From assembly GCA_937876095.1 (NCBI GenBank), contig CALFIE010000081.1, forward strand, positions 1-16,817: 16,817 nucleotides of DNA, in the 5' to 3' direction. This document shows positions 1 through 8,735 of the stretch, in pieces (the stretch's first letter is position 1; each line of letters opens with the position of its first letter). Origin of the DNA: an uncultured Flavobacteriales bacterium (lineage in GTDB: Bacteria > Bacteroidota > Bacteroidia > Flavobacteriales > Weeksellaceae). Under the pieces are notes generated by a model. It did not search any database. It had not been told where the DNA came from and saw only the letters and a list, made by a program, of their open reading frames with translations. A program made the position numbers and the translations under genes.

Positions 1-2
1 AA

Positions 3-3000
3 ATGTCAAATAAAAATAAAACGAGTAGATTTAACAAAATCACGATCGGATTAGCATCGCCAGAATCTATTTTGCAGGATTCTCGCGGTGAAGTGCTAAA
101 ACCCGAAACCATCAATTATAGAACGCACAAACCAGAAAGAGACGGTTTGTTTTGCGAGAAAATTTTCGGTCCTGTAAAAGATTACGAATGTGCTTGCGGA
201 AAATACAAACGTATCCGCTACAAAGGCATTGTTTGTGACAGATGTGGTGTAGAAGTTACCGAGAAAAAAGTAAGAAGAGAGCGTATTGGTCACATCAATT
301 TGGTAGTTCCAATCGCACATATTTGGTATTTCCGTTCTTTACCAAACAAAATCGGTTACCTTCTTGGTTTACCATCTAAAAAACTGGATATGATTATCTA
401 TTACGAAAGATATGTCGTTATTCAACAAGGGATGGCAAAAAAATTAGATGGTTCTGATTTTGATGAGATGGAATTCCTTACAGAAGAGGAATATCTGGAT
501 ATATTAGATACCTTACCAATAGAAAATCAGTACTTAGATGATTCTGACCCTAACAAATTTGTTGCAAAAATGGGTGCAGAAGCTATCGAAGAATTGCTTA
601 GAAGAATAGATTTAGATGCACTTTCGTTTGATTTACGTCACAAAGCGCACAACGAATCTTCTAAACAACGTAGAACTGAAGCGTTGAAAAGATTAAACGT
701 GGTAGAAGCAATTCGTGGTGCAAATACCAGAATGATCAACCGTCCAGAATGGATGATTATGCGTGTATTACCAGTAATTCCACCAGAATTGAGACCTTTG
801 GTTCCATTAGATGGTGGTCGTTTTGCGACTTCGGATTTGAATGACCTTTACAGAAGAGTAATCATCAGAAACAACCGTTTGAAGAGACTTTTGGAAATCA
901 AAGCACCAGAAGTAATCCTCAGAAATGAGAAACGTATGTTGCAAGAATCAGTAGATTCTCTATTTGATAATACCAGAAAATCTTCTGCCGTAAAATCAGA
1001 ATCTAACCGACCTTTGAAATCACTTTCAGATTCATTGAAAGGGAAACAAGGGCGTTTCCGTCAGAATTTATTAGGAAAAAGGGTAGACTATTCTGCGCGT
1101 TCGGTAATTGTGGTTGGTCCTAACTTGCAATTGCACGAGTGTGGTATCCCAAAAGATATGGCTGCAGAATTGTACAAACCATTTATCATTAGAAAACTCA
1201 TAGAAAGAGGAATTGTAAAAACCGTAAAATCTGCAAAACGTATCATAGATAGGAAAGAACCTGTAGTGTATGATATTTTAGAAGGAGTTATGAGAGGACA
1301 TCCTGTTCTACTGAACAGAGCGCCTACTTTGCACAGATTAGGTATTCAAGCATTCCAGCCAAAAATGATCGAAGGAAAAGCAATTCAATTGCATCCCTTG
1401 GTAACAACGGCTTTCAACGCGGATTTTGATGGTGACCAAATGGCGGTACATTTACCTTTAGGTCCAGAAGCAATTTTAGAAGCACAACTTTTGATGTTGG
1501 GTTCTCAAAATATTTTGAATCCAGCAAATGGTTCGCCAATTACGGTACCATCTCAAGACATGGTTTTGGGTCTATATTTTATGACCAAAGAAGCTCATTC
1601 TACAGATACGGTAAAAGTAAAAGGAGAAGGTTTGGTATTTTATTCACCAGAAGAAGTAGAAATTGCTTATTCTGAAGGTCAAGTTTCTCTGAATGCAAAA
1701 GTAAAATGCAGATTGCCTTTTAAAAATGAAGACGGAGAAATCGTTACCAAATTGCAAGAAACTACCATTGGTAGAATTTTGTTCAACCAAATTGTACCTA
1801 AAGAATCAGGATATATCAACGAATTGTTGACCAAAAAATCACTCAGAAACGTTATTGGTAAAATTTTAGCAGATACCGATTTCCCAACTACTGTGAAGTT
1901 TCTAGATGATATGAAAAATCTTGGGTATGCCAATGCATTCAAAGGTGGTTTATCTTTTAGTTTAGGAGATATTGTAATTCCGAACGAAAAGAAAACTATG
2001 ATTGCTCAAGCTGTAGAAAATGTAGACGAAATCAAAGCCAATTACAACATGGGATTGATTACCGATACCGAAAGATACAATCAAGTAATCGACGTTTGGA
2101 CCAATACCAATGCAGGATTAACGGAAATGATTATGAGCAGAATGAAAACCGATCAAGGAGGTTTCAATTCTGTATATATGATGCTAGATTCTGGAGCGAG
2201 AGGTTCTAAAGAGCAGATTCGTCAGTTATCAGGTATGAGAGGATTGATGGCAAAACCACAAAAAGCAGGTTCTGTAGGTTCAGAAATTATTGAAAACCCA
2301 ATTGTAGCGAACTTCAAAGAAGGTTTGTCGATTTTGGAGTACTTTATTTCTACTCACGGTGCTCGTAAAGGTCTTGCAGATACGGCTCTTAAAACTGCAG
2401 ATGCAGGTTACCTTACCAGAAGATTGGTAGACGTTGCACAAGATGTTATCATCACCGAAGATGATTGTGGTACACTTAGAGGAACTGAGGTTTCTCCGCT
2501 CAAGAAAAACGATGAGATTGTTGAAAAATTGTCTGAACGAATTTTGGGTAGAGTATCATTGCACCATGTTTACAATCCAGAAAACGATGAAATTATTGTT
2601 GAAGCAGATGAATTAATAAATGAAGCAAATGCAAAAGCAATAGAAGATGCAGGTATAGAAACGGTAGAAGTTCGTTCGCCACTTACTTGTGAAGCCAAAA
2701 AAGGTATTTGTGCAAAATGTTATGGTAGAAACTTGGCAACAGGCAAACCAATTCATATGGGAGAAGCAGTTGGTGTAATCGCTGCTCAATCTATTGGTGA
2801 ACCAGGTACACAGTTGACACTTAGAACGTTCCACCAAGGTGGTACCGCAGGAAATATTTCGGTAAATCCATCTATAGAAGCCAGAAGAGACGGTATTGTA
2901 GAAATGGATGAGGTAAGAACCATTACTTCTGAAAATGAAGATGGTAAAAAAGCAGAAATCGTAGTTTCTCGTTCTACAGAATTCCGTTTGGTTGCAGATA

Positions 3001-4271
3001 ACACAGCTAGAACTCCTCTTATGATTGCCAATGTTCCTTATGGTGCAGAATTGGCTGTAAAACCAGGAGATAAAGTAAAAAAAGGAGATCTTATTTGTAA
3101 ATGGGATCCTTATAATGCAGTAATTATTGCAGAAACTTCGGGTAAAGTAGAGTACGAAGATATTATACAAGGTATATCTTTCCAATTAGAGATAGATGAG
3201 CAAACTGGTTTCGAAGAAAAAGTAATCTCAGAATCTAGAAACAAGAAAGCCGTACCTACGCTTAAAGTGGTAGATGCAAAAGGAGTAGAACAAAGAGCCT
3301 ATAACTTACCAGTTGGAGCTCACCTTATGGTAAATGATGGTGAGAAAATTAAAGCCGGAAAAGTTTTAATTAAAATCCCAAGAAAATCTGCGAAAGCAGG
3401 AGATATTACCGGTGGTTTACCGAGAGTTACCGAATTATTTGAAGCAAGAAATCCTTCAAATCCTGCAGTAGTTACAGAAATAGATGGAGTAGTATCGTAT
3501 GGTAAAATCAAACGTGGTAATCGCGAGTTGATCGTAGAAGCAAAAACTGGTGAAATTTCTAAATATTTAGTGAAATTATCCAACCAAATTTTGGTTCAGG
3601 AAAATGACTTCATACGTGCAGGTTCTCCACTTTCTGACGGTTCTATTACGCCGGATGATATTTTGAAAATCAAAGGACCAACTGCAGTACAGGAATATCT
3701 TGTGAATGAAATCCAAGAGGTTTATCGTTTGCAAGGGGTGAAAATTGATGACAAACATTTCGAAATCATCGTGCGACAAATGATGACCAAAGTTGAAATT
3801 GTAGACGGAGGTGATACCCAATTCCTAGAAGGTTCATTAGAACATAAATACGATTTCTTAGAAGAAAACAATCGTATTTTTGGTATGAAGGTAGTAACCG
3901 AAGCAGGTGATTCTAAAGTATTCAAACCAGGTCAAATGATTACTGCTAGAGAACTTAGAGATGAAAATTCTAAACTGAAACGTGAAGACCAACAATTGGT
4001 AGAAGTGCGAGAAGCATTACCAGCTACTGCAACTCCAGTATTACAAGGTATTACCAGAGCAGCATTGCAAACAAAATCGTTTATGTCTGCAGCATCTTTC
4101 CAAGAGACAACTAAAGTACTAAATGAAGCAGCGGTTTCAGGAAAAGTAGATTATTTAAGTGGTCTGAAAGAAAACGTAATTGTAGGTCACAGAATTCCTG
4201 CAGGAACTGGTCTGAAAGAATACCAAAACGTAATTGTAGGTTCTAAAAAAGAATTTGAAGACATCAACTAA
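3..4271 (+). CDS. rpoC: DNA-directed RNA polymerase subunit beta'
   Basis: This is the complete largest subunit of RNA polymerase (1422 aa), which carries the catalytic magnesium site in the cytoplasm. The absolutely conserved NADFDGDQ motif lies at residues 472-479, with Mg-binding D474, D476 and D478. The N-terminal zinc site is C63, C65, C78 and C81; the second zinc site is C822, C896, C903 and C906. The bridge helix begins near residue 730 (SGARGSKEQIRQLSGMRG). The trigger loop (TLRTFHQGG) is at 939-947 and is followed by a large insertion, roughly residues 950-1130, that resembles the E. coli SI3 domain before the chain resumes at DITGGLPRVTELFEA (from 1134). Length and motifs match intact Bacteroidota RpoC. 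The ATG lies at the window edge, so its ribosome binding site and the expected upstream rpoB cannot be seen. A DUF3467 gene follows after 85 bases. Confidence 0.99.
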   Translation: MSNKNKTSRFNKITIGLASPESILQDSRGEVLKPETINYRTHKPERDGLFCEKIFGPVKDYECACGKYKRIRYKGIVCDRCGVEVTEKKVRRERIGHINLVVPIAHIWYFRSLPNKIGYLLGLPSKKLDMIIYYERYVVIQQGMAKKLDGSDFDEMEFLTEEEYLDILDTLPIENQYLDDSDPNKFVAKMGAEAIEELLRRIDLDALSFDLRHKAHNESSKQRRTEALKRLNVVEAIRGANTRMINRPEWMIMRVLPVIPPELRPLVPLDGGRFATSDLNDLYRRVIIRNNRLKRLLEIKAPEVILRNEKRMLQESVDSLFDNTRKSSAVKSESNRPLKSLSDSLKGKQGRFRQNLLGKRVDYSARSVIVVGPNLQLHECGIPKDMAAELYKPFIIRKLIERGIVKTVKSAKRIIDRKEPVVYDILEGVMRGHPVLLNRAPTLHRLGIQAFQPKMIEGKAIQLHPLVTTAFNADFDGDQMAVHLPLGPEAILEAQLLMLGSQNILNPANGSPITVPSQDMVLGLYFMTKEAHSTDTVKVKGEGLVFYSPEEVEIAYSEGQVSLNAKVKCRLPFKNEDGEIVTKLQETTIGRILFNQIVPKESGYINELLTKKSLRNVIGKILADTDFPTTVKFLDDMKNLGYANAFKGGLSFSLGDIVIPNEKKTMIAQAVENVDEIKANYNMGLITDTERYNQVIDVWTNTNAGLTEMIMSRMKTDQGGFNSVYMMLDSGARGSKEQIRQLSGMRGLMAKPQKAGSVGSEIIENPIVANFKEGLSILEYFISTHGARKGLADTALKTADAGYLTRRLVDVAQDVIITEDDCGTLRGTEVSPLKKNDEIVEKLSERILGRVSLHHVYNPENDEIIVEADELINEANAKAIEDAGIETVEVRSPLTCEAKKGICAKCYGRNLATGKPIHMGEAVGVIAAQSIGEPGTQLTLRTFHQGGTAGNISVNPSIEARRDGIVEMDEVRTITSENEDGKKAEIVVSRSTEFRLVADNTARTPLMIANVPYGAELAVKPGDKVKKGDLICKWDPYNAVIIAETSGKVEYEDIIQGISFQLEIDEQTGFEEKVISESRNKKAVPTLKVVDAKGVEQRAYNLPVGAHLMVNDGEKIKAGKVLIKIPRKSAKAGDITGGLPRVTELFEARNPSNPAVVTEIDGVVSYGKIKRGNRELIVEAKTGEISKYLVKLSNQILVQENDFIRAGSPLSDGSITPDDILKIKGPTAVQEYLVNEIQEVYRLQGVKIDDKHFEIIVRQMMTKVEIVDGGDTQFLEGSLEHKYDFLEENNRIFGMKVVTEAGDSKVFKPGQMITARELRDENSKLKREDQQLVEVREALPATATPVLQGITRAALQTKSFMSAASFQETTKVLNEAAVSGKVDYLSGLKENVIVGHRIPAGTGLKEYQNVIVGSKKEFEDIN

Positions 4272-4283
4272 AATTAATCAATT

Positions 4284-4334
4284 TGAAATTTGAGGTTAGA
4301 AATTATTTAGATATATTCACTTCCTCAAATTTCA
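4284..4334 (+). repeat. Inverted repeat in the rpoC-DUF3467 gap
   Basis: A perfect 12-bp inverted repeat (TGAAATTTGAGG at 4284-4295 and its complement at 4323-4334) encloses a 27-base AT-rich loop between rpoC and the next gene. Five T residues follow the right arm. As RNA it could form an intercistronic hairpin that stabilises the rpoC 3' end or partly attenuates readthrough. The long loop and short T-run make it a poor classical terminator. Its role is inferred. Confidence 0.5.
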
Positions 4335-4356
4335 TTTTTAAATCAAAAAAAATATT

Positions 4357-4662
4357 ATGGACAATCAACAAAACAACGATCCAAACAACATCAACATTGA
4401 ACTTAACGAAATGGTAGCTGCAGGTGTGTATGCTAACTTGGCACTCATCAATCATTCTCCATCAGAATTTGTGATGGATTTTATACAACTAATGCCTGGA
4501 GTAAACCAAGCAAAAGTAAGAAGCAGAGTAATTTTAGCTCCACTTCATGCAAAAAGATTATTGACTGCTTTGCAACAAAACATCACCAACTACGAACAAC
4601 AATTTGGTGAAATAAAAGAATTAGAACCATTTGTATTAGGAGGAAACAACGTACAAGCATAG
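4357..4662 (+). CDS. DUF3467 family protein
   Basis: This small protein of 101 aa has the look of the DUF3467 family, which is often encoded directly after rpoC in Bacteroidota and has no established function. The sequence is acidic and Asn/Gln-rich at the N terminus, followed by a core containing EFVMDFIQLMPGVNQAKVRSR and a helical segment (LHAKRLLTALQQNITNYEQQFG). No signal peptide or membrane segment is visible, so it is probably cytoplasmic. It starts at an ATG 85 bases after rpoC on the same strand and ends about 80 bases before a terminator, so it is probably cotranscribed with rpoC. A role connected with RNA polymerase is suggested only by this position. Confidence 0.85.
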   Translation: MDNQQNNDPNNINIELNEMVAAGVYANLALINHSPSEFVMDFIQLMPGVNQAKVRSRVILAPLHAKRLLTALQQNITNYEQQFGEIKELEPFVLGGNNVQA

Positions 4663-4733
4663 TCATCTAAAAAAATATGAAATAAATTACCCTCGTTTTT
4701 TTGAAAGGTATTTTATTAATTTCTTTTGAAATT

Positions 4734-4771
4734 AAAAAAAACCGTCTCTTTTCTGAGACGGTTTTTTTTTT
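4734..4771. terminator. Bidirectional intrinsic terminator
   Basis: A 7-bp GC-containing stem (CCGTCTC at 4742-4748, GAGACGG at 4755-4761) has a 6-base loop. It is flanked by eight A residues on the left and ten T residues on the right. Read on the plus strand it ends the rpoC-DUF3467 transcript. Read on the minus strand it ends the secreted-protein operon, whose stop codon is only 13 bases away. The symmetry fits a shared terminator between convergent units. Confidence 0.93.
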
Positions 4772-4784
4772 ACTTAATTTTTTG

Positions 4785-6689
4785 TTAATATCCGTCTGCA
4801 TGACCAAGAGCAAATATATTTCTAGTATTTAGATAGAGCATTAATCTATTTGGTAAAGAAAATCCTGCTCGTAATTCTGTTGAATTTTTTAAGTCGATAT
4901 CAGAGCAAGTAGTAATTTCACAATAGCCACAATTGATATCTTTCCAACTTATCTTGAAACAAACATGAGCTTTAGTTTGACAACAAGACAAATCTTTTTC
5001 AGGTGGTAGTAAATAAGTTAATTGCATGAAATCTCCTACCACGAAATTTTTACCAGTTGGAAAAGTAAAAATGATTTCATTATTATTAGAAGTTGCAGCA
5101 ACACCTGAACCGTAAGGTTGAGGATTAGAACCAACAAAAGTCCCACCTATATTAAATCCGCCATAAAGTGAGCCTAAGTTTGCTGGTTTTATTTGACATT
5201 GTTTGCAATCTTCTTTGTCGCTTTTCCATTCAAAACTAGTAACGTTTACTTTTACCTCTGTTATTGGTATATCATTAGGAACTGTAATATTGTATTTTTC
5301 TATAGCATAAGTTCCTTCATTGTATGGATAGCTTGGAGGTACTTCAGATGCAGTAACCATTTGTAGTTTATTGTTACAGCAGTTTATGTCGGATTGTGGG
5401 CAAACAGATTTCCAATCATTATTAGCACCAGAAATGAGGCCACTTGTAGATGATATTGTAGAAAAATTATTTCCAGAAAAATTAAAATTACCTTGGATTA
5501 CAATATCATAATTACCTGATGCAACAGTCCCGAACAAAGACATGGGAAAACTAAATGTATGTGCAGTGGAATTTATGTAACTACTTGGTATTGTTATTGA
5601 ACTTCCTACTGGTAGTCCACTTTGATATAATTGTGCTTGTAAAGAAGTAAGCGTACCGGTAACATTTGAAGAATGAGGAAGTGTATAAGTTCCGCTTACC
5701 ATTGCAGATGGTCCGCAATCTTTTGAAATAGCAGTAATACTTGCATCACCGTTATCAGAACCTGCACAACCCATACAAATGTCATCAAGGTAAGCATAGC
5801 CCATATGTCCTCCATGTGCACAATCATTTACGATAAATTCAATTCCTATAGTTTGTCCAACAAAATTTGATAAATCAAGCTTTGCACAAGTCCAAGGGCG
5901 CATTCTAAATTCTTCTGTTAAACTATAATCTGGTAAAATTGCACTTGTCCAAAATGGATTATTTACACTACTAATTGGGTTAGTTGCAAAACCTGGTATA
6001 CTTGGTAATAAAGGAATGTACGAAACTGTACCAGAGGTTGTATGGACTCTAACTCCAAATGCTGGTGACTCAGTAGCTGTATGCGTAACGTTTGTTAAAG
6101 TAGTTGGGTCATGAAGTACAACAGCATACCAAAAGGATATATTCGAATTATTTGAATTTATATTTACCGTTTTAATAATTGATTCTGCACTGCAGTTTGG
6201 GGACACATTTGGTAATTCAGGTTTACCTAATCTTAAAGCTTTCATTCCATTATGAACTTTTGGAAGTGTTGGAAATAATTCGTCATTACTAACAGATACA
6301 ATTTCCCATTGAGATGGAGTAATTGAACCGTAATAATTTAAATTTGAAGTTTTAATTGAACTAGTTGCTGAAAGAGTATTATAATAATCTATATGGTTTC
6401 CATTTAGTCTGTTTTCTAAGATAGTCCAACCCCAATTATTAAAGTCATTTGTTTCAAAACCACCATCATCACAAATGCTTGTTGTAATTGGTGGTAAGGT
6501 AAAAGTGTTACTGTTTTTATTTGCATTGTATTTTTTTGCTTCAGATACATAATTCTTGACAAAGGTTTCTATTTCTTTTGTAGGTATTTTTCTATCTTTT
6601 GCTGCTAATCTAGCTTGTGTTTCATAATTTTGTCCACAAACTAAATTAGAAAATAAAATGCACAATATGAAATAAAATATATTTTTCAT
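4785..6689 (-). CDS. Secreted Cys-rich protein with jelly-roll-like domain
   Basis: I do not recognise this 634-aa protein as a named family. Residues 1-19 form a signal peptide with a VCG cleavage site before Q20, typical of secreted Bacteroidota proteins. C18 does not sit in a proper lipobox. Residues about 71-308 begin with ICDDGGFET and end with YAYLDDICMGC, the pattern of a jelly-roll or carbohydrate-binding-like sandwich. Residues about 315-430 look like an Ig-like beta domain. Residues 437-595 form a Cys-rich domain (C437-C438, C495, C498, C569-C570, C587, C590, C595) whose spacing matches the C terminus of the upstream gene product. No C-terminal type IX sorting signature is evident. 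It begins 24 bases after the barrel gene, so the two form an operon. An adhesive or matrix-binding surface role is an inference. Confidence 0.85.
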   Translation of the reverse strand: MKNIFYFILCILFSNLVCGQNYETQARLAAKDRKIPTKEIETFVKNYVSEAKKYNANKNSNTFTLPPITTSICDDGGFETNDFNNWGWTILENRLNGNHIDYYNTLSATSSIKTSNLNYYGSITPSQWEIVSVSNDELFPTLPKVHNGMKALRLGKPELPNVSPNCSAESIIKTVNINSNNSNISFWYAVVLHDPTTLTNVTHTATESPAFGVRVHTTSGTVSYIPLLPSIPGFATNPISSVNNPFWTSAILPDYSLTEEFRMRPWTCAKLDLSNFVGQTIGIEFIVNDCAHGGHMGYAYLDDICMGCAGSDNGDASITAISKDCGPSAMVSGTYTLPHSSNVTGTLTSLQAQLYQSGLPVGSSITIPSSYINSTAHTFSFPMSLFGTVASGNYDIVIQGNFNFSGNNFSTISSTSGLISGANNDWKSVCPQSDINCCNNKLQMVTASEVPPSYPYNEGTYAIEKYNITVPNDIPITEVKVNVTSFEWKSDKEDCKQCQIKPANLGSLYGGFNIGGTFVGSNPQPYGSGVAATSNNNEIIFTFPTGKNFVVGDFMQLTYLLPPEKDLSCCQTKAHVCFKISWKDINCGYCEITTCSDIDLKNSTELRAGFSLPNRLMLYLNTRNIFALGHADGY

Positions 6690-6713
6690 TTTAATTATTT
6701 TAAAAGTTAATTT

Positions 6714-8639
6714 TTAATGATTATTTGGGATTCCTGTACCAGTTGAATTACCCGTGTTAGTTGCCCCGCAAGTTGGATTTCGGGTAATGGTGCTTTTTAC
6801 CAGTTTATCGCAAACATGGCAATCTTTGTCCCAAACGGTATATCTTATCCAGATTTCTACCGTATCGCCACAACATGAAGTTGGAGCAACACCAATGGTA
6901 TGATTAAATTGCGCACCAGTACTTAAATTAATTCCTGCCGTGGAAGTAGTGGTGTATGTTAAACTTCTACTTACTGTATTGTCTGAATTTTCACCACCAA
7001 AATTGGTAGGGTTACCAGAATTAGCCCAACCTGTATTATTCAAAATTTGATTATTCTCTACAAAATGGTCTTGTAATTTTATTTTATCATTGCATTTCAA
7101 ACAATCTGACTTATTCGGAACAATTTTCACGCTTACTAAATCTGCTTCTATTTTCACAATATCACTAGTACTAGAAACCGTGTTTTGAACTTTAATTGTT
7201 CCGTTACTATCATCTAAAATTGCAATAGAATTATTGGTTGCTTTTACAGGATTTAGTTCGCACCCGTTGCAACAATTTGGTAAGTTCAAAGAAATAAGAT
7301 CATCACAATTCCCACAGTTTCCATCAATTAAATTTCCCATAATATGCAAAGAACTGAATCCAGAACTTGGCACAAAATCAAAAGTAATTATTTGTGTATT
7401 TAAAGGGGAAATTATGGTTTTCGCAGATGAACTTGGTGAAAGATTTGTAATAGTTGCACTTCCCGATGGTAATGCTTCTATATAATTTCCATTGTTGATA
7501 GTAGCGTTGCAAGCAGCAAGGTAATGCCCCAAAGAACTTACTCCAGAAGTAGATAAGTTTTTATAATAAATTTTTACTTTGTATTTTTTGTTTCCTTGGT
7601 TGTCTTTTCCGTTGCATTCTATTTCTACTTTTTCTATATTGAAATTACATAAAGAATTTACTTTCATGTTCGGATTTTTTTCTTTTTGAAAAGTACTTAT
7701 CATCTTAGTGTCTTGCTCATCAATTAATGCTTGAATTTGTGGAGGAAATTTTTCAACTTCAATTTTGCCTGTTTGTACCGTTTCTAATTGTTGAATATTT
7801 TTGTTTCCGTTGATATCAAAAAGCGTATCATGCTTTGCTCCGCCAAAACCAAACACTAGACCACCACTGAAACCAAAACCAGAGTTATTTACAGAAATCT
7901 CATGAGTTTGTTCGGTTCCTGTAAGTATTTGATCTATGTTATAATAACCATTTTTAATAGGATTTCCGTTAGGTGTAAAAGTAATATTGGATGTAAAAAT
8001 TTTTGGTAAAATAGGGTAATTACCTTCCAACCAAAAGCCAATGTTTTTGTTAAAAAAGTACTGCAGTTTTAATCTTGGGGTAATTCCTAAACCAGTAGTT
8101 TTAATTTCTGGCTGATTGTATAAACTCAAAGTTTTAGTAATGCCACCGAAATTGTAATTCTGATTTACAACGTAACCTTCTAATTTTTGGGTAACATAAG
8201 CAAAATCTACAATGGGCGAAATCATGACATTTTTTCTAATTCCTATATTTATTTGAGGACCAGCTCCTGCAGAAATTCCAATGAATTTAGGAGGTGTGGT
8301 GTTTTCTAACGTTGAGGTATATCCTGAGATAAGAAATTGGTTAAAAGATTTTGATGTGCCATTCCCGAAACCAAAATCACCAAAAAGGTGAAGACCAAAT
8401 CCCCATTTTTTTTTTTGAAAAAGAGATTGGTATAACCCTAAATTAATTTGGATGGGGTTTCCATATCCTAACTCTTTAATTTCAGTGTTTCTTATAGTAA
8501 CACCACTCCCCAAGTAAATCATAGAAGGGGTCCGATTTAGTAGGTTGATCTGTCCTACATAGTTTGTTTCTTGAGCAAAACTAATGTTGAAAAAAAATAT
8601 TGTAATATATACAAATATATAGTTTTGTAGATTTTTCAT
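6714..8639 (-). CDS. Outer-membrane barrel-like protein with Cys-rich tail
   Basis: This is a 641-aa protein of no family I can name. The chosen ATG at 8639 gives a clean signal peptide (residues 1-22, SFA before QETN). The longer TTG-started form adds 13 residues and would overlap the putative promoter. Residues about 30-270 show alternating aromatic/glycine strands (GFGLHLFGDFGFGNG, AGAGPQINIGIRKN, LKLQYFFNKNIGFWLEGNY, GFGFSGGLVFGFGG) expected of an outer-membrane beta-barrel. A linker with a FPPQIQALIDEQDTK helix follows. The region from C331 onward is beta-rich with many cysteines. Residues 456-624 (C456-C457, C513, C516, C589-C590, C607, C610, C624) repeat the cysteine layout of the downstream partner. 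It is the first gene of a two-gene operon next to a two-component system. Partner display or anchoring is inferred. Confidence 0.83.
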   Translation of the reverse strand: MKNLQNYIFVYITIFFFNISFAQETNYVGQINLLNRTPSMIYLGSGVTIRNTEIKELGYGNPIQINLGLYQSLFQKKKWGFGLHLFGDFGFGNGTSKSFNQFLISGYTSTLENTTPPKFIGISAGAGPQINIGIRKNVMISPIVDFAYVTQKLEGYVVNQNYNFGGITKTLSLYNQPEIKTTGLGITPRLKLQYFFNKNIGFWLEGNYPILPKIFTSNITFTPNGNPIKNGYYNIDQILTGTEQTHEISVNNSGFGFSGGLVFGFGGAKHDTLFDINGNKNIQQLETVQTGKIEVEKFPPQIQALIDEQDTKMISTFQKEKNPNMKVNSLCNFNIEKVEIECNGKDNQGNKKYKVKIYYKNLSTSGVSSLGHYLAACNATINNGNYIEALPSGSATITNLSPSSSAKTIISPLNTQIITFDFVPSSGFSSLHIMGNLIDGNCGNCDDLISLNLPNCCNGCELNPVKATNNSIAILDDSNGTIKVQNTVSSTSDIVKIEADLVSVKIVPNKSDCLKCNDKIKLQDHFVENNQILNNTGWANSGNPTNFGGENSDNTVSRSLTYTTTSTAGINLSTGAQFNHTIGVAPTSCCGDTVEIWIRYTVWDKDCHVCDKLVKSTITRNPTCGATNTGNSTGTGIPNNH

Positions 8640-8668
8640 AGTTGTTATTTTTTTTAAATTATCTTTTA

Positions 8669-8676
8669 CAAAAATC
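8669..8676 (-). promoter_or_regulatory. Candidate -7 element for the secreted-protein operon
   Basis: On the minus strand GATTTTTG matches five of the six fixed positions of the Bacteroidota -7 consensus TAnnTTTG and lies 29 bases before the ATG at 8639. There is no TTG at the -33 position. It sits 23 bases from the ATCCCTA-N4-TAGGGAT inverted repeat, the same distance seen ahead of the response regulator gene. This suggests an activator-dependent promoter, but the element itself is weak. Confidence 0.4.
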
Positions 8677-8689
8677 AATGAAATCCAAC

Positions 8690-8717
8690 AAAAAAAAAAT
8701 CCCTAATTATAGGGATT
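8690..8717 (-). terminator. Terminator after the response regulator gene
   Basis: A perfect 8-bp stem (AATCCCTA at 8698-8705 with TAGGGATT at 8710-8717) has a 4-base loop. On the minus strand it is followed by eight T residues (8697-8690), and it starts 18 bases after the response regulator stop codon. It is a good intrinsic terminator. Its stem is almost the same as the palindrome at 9484-9505, so it may also act as a regulator binding site for the next operon. Confidence 0.85.
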
Positions 8718-8735
8718 GTTATAAATTAAAATCAA

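Noticed and set aside
2613..3185. 190-codon open frame on the minus strand inside rpoC
   Set aside because: Its product is a Cys/Phe/Tyr-rich string typical of an antisense shadow of a conserved gene; rpoC is certain in the other frame and there is no promoter or start signal.
6630..6689. Lipoprotein signal in the secreted Cys-rich protein (C18)
   Set aside because: The residue before the Cys is Val and the surrounding NLVC does not fit a lipobox; VCG before Q20 is a better signal peptidase I site.
4785..8639. Type IX secretion C-terminal sorting domains in the two secreted proteins
   Set aside because: Neither C terminus shows the usual conserved strand pattern with a final glycine-rich and basic motif; the last residues are GHADGY and GTGIPNNH.
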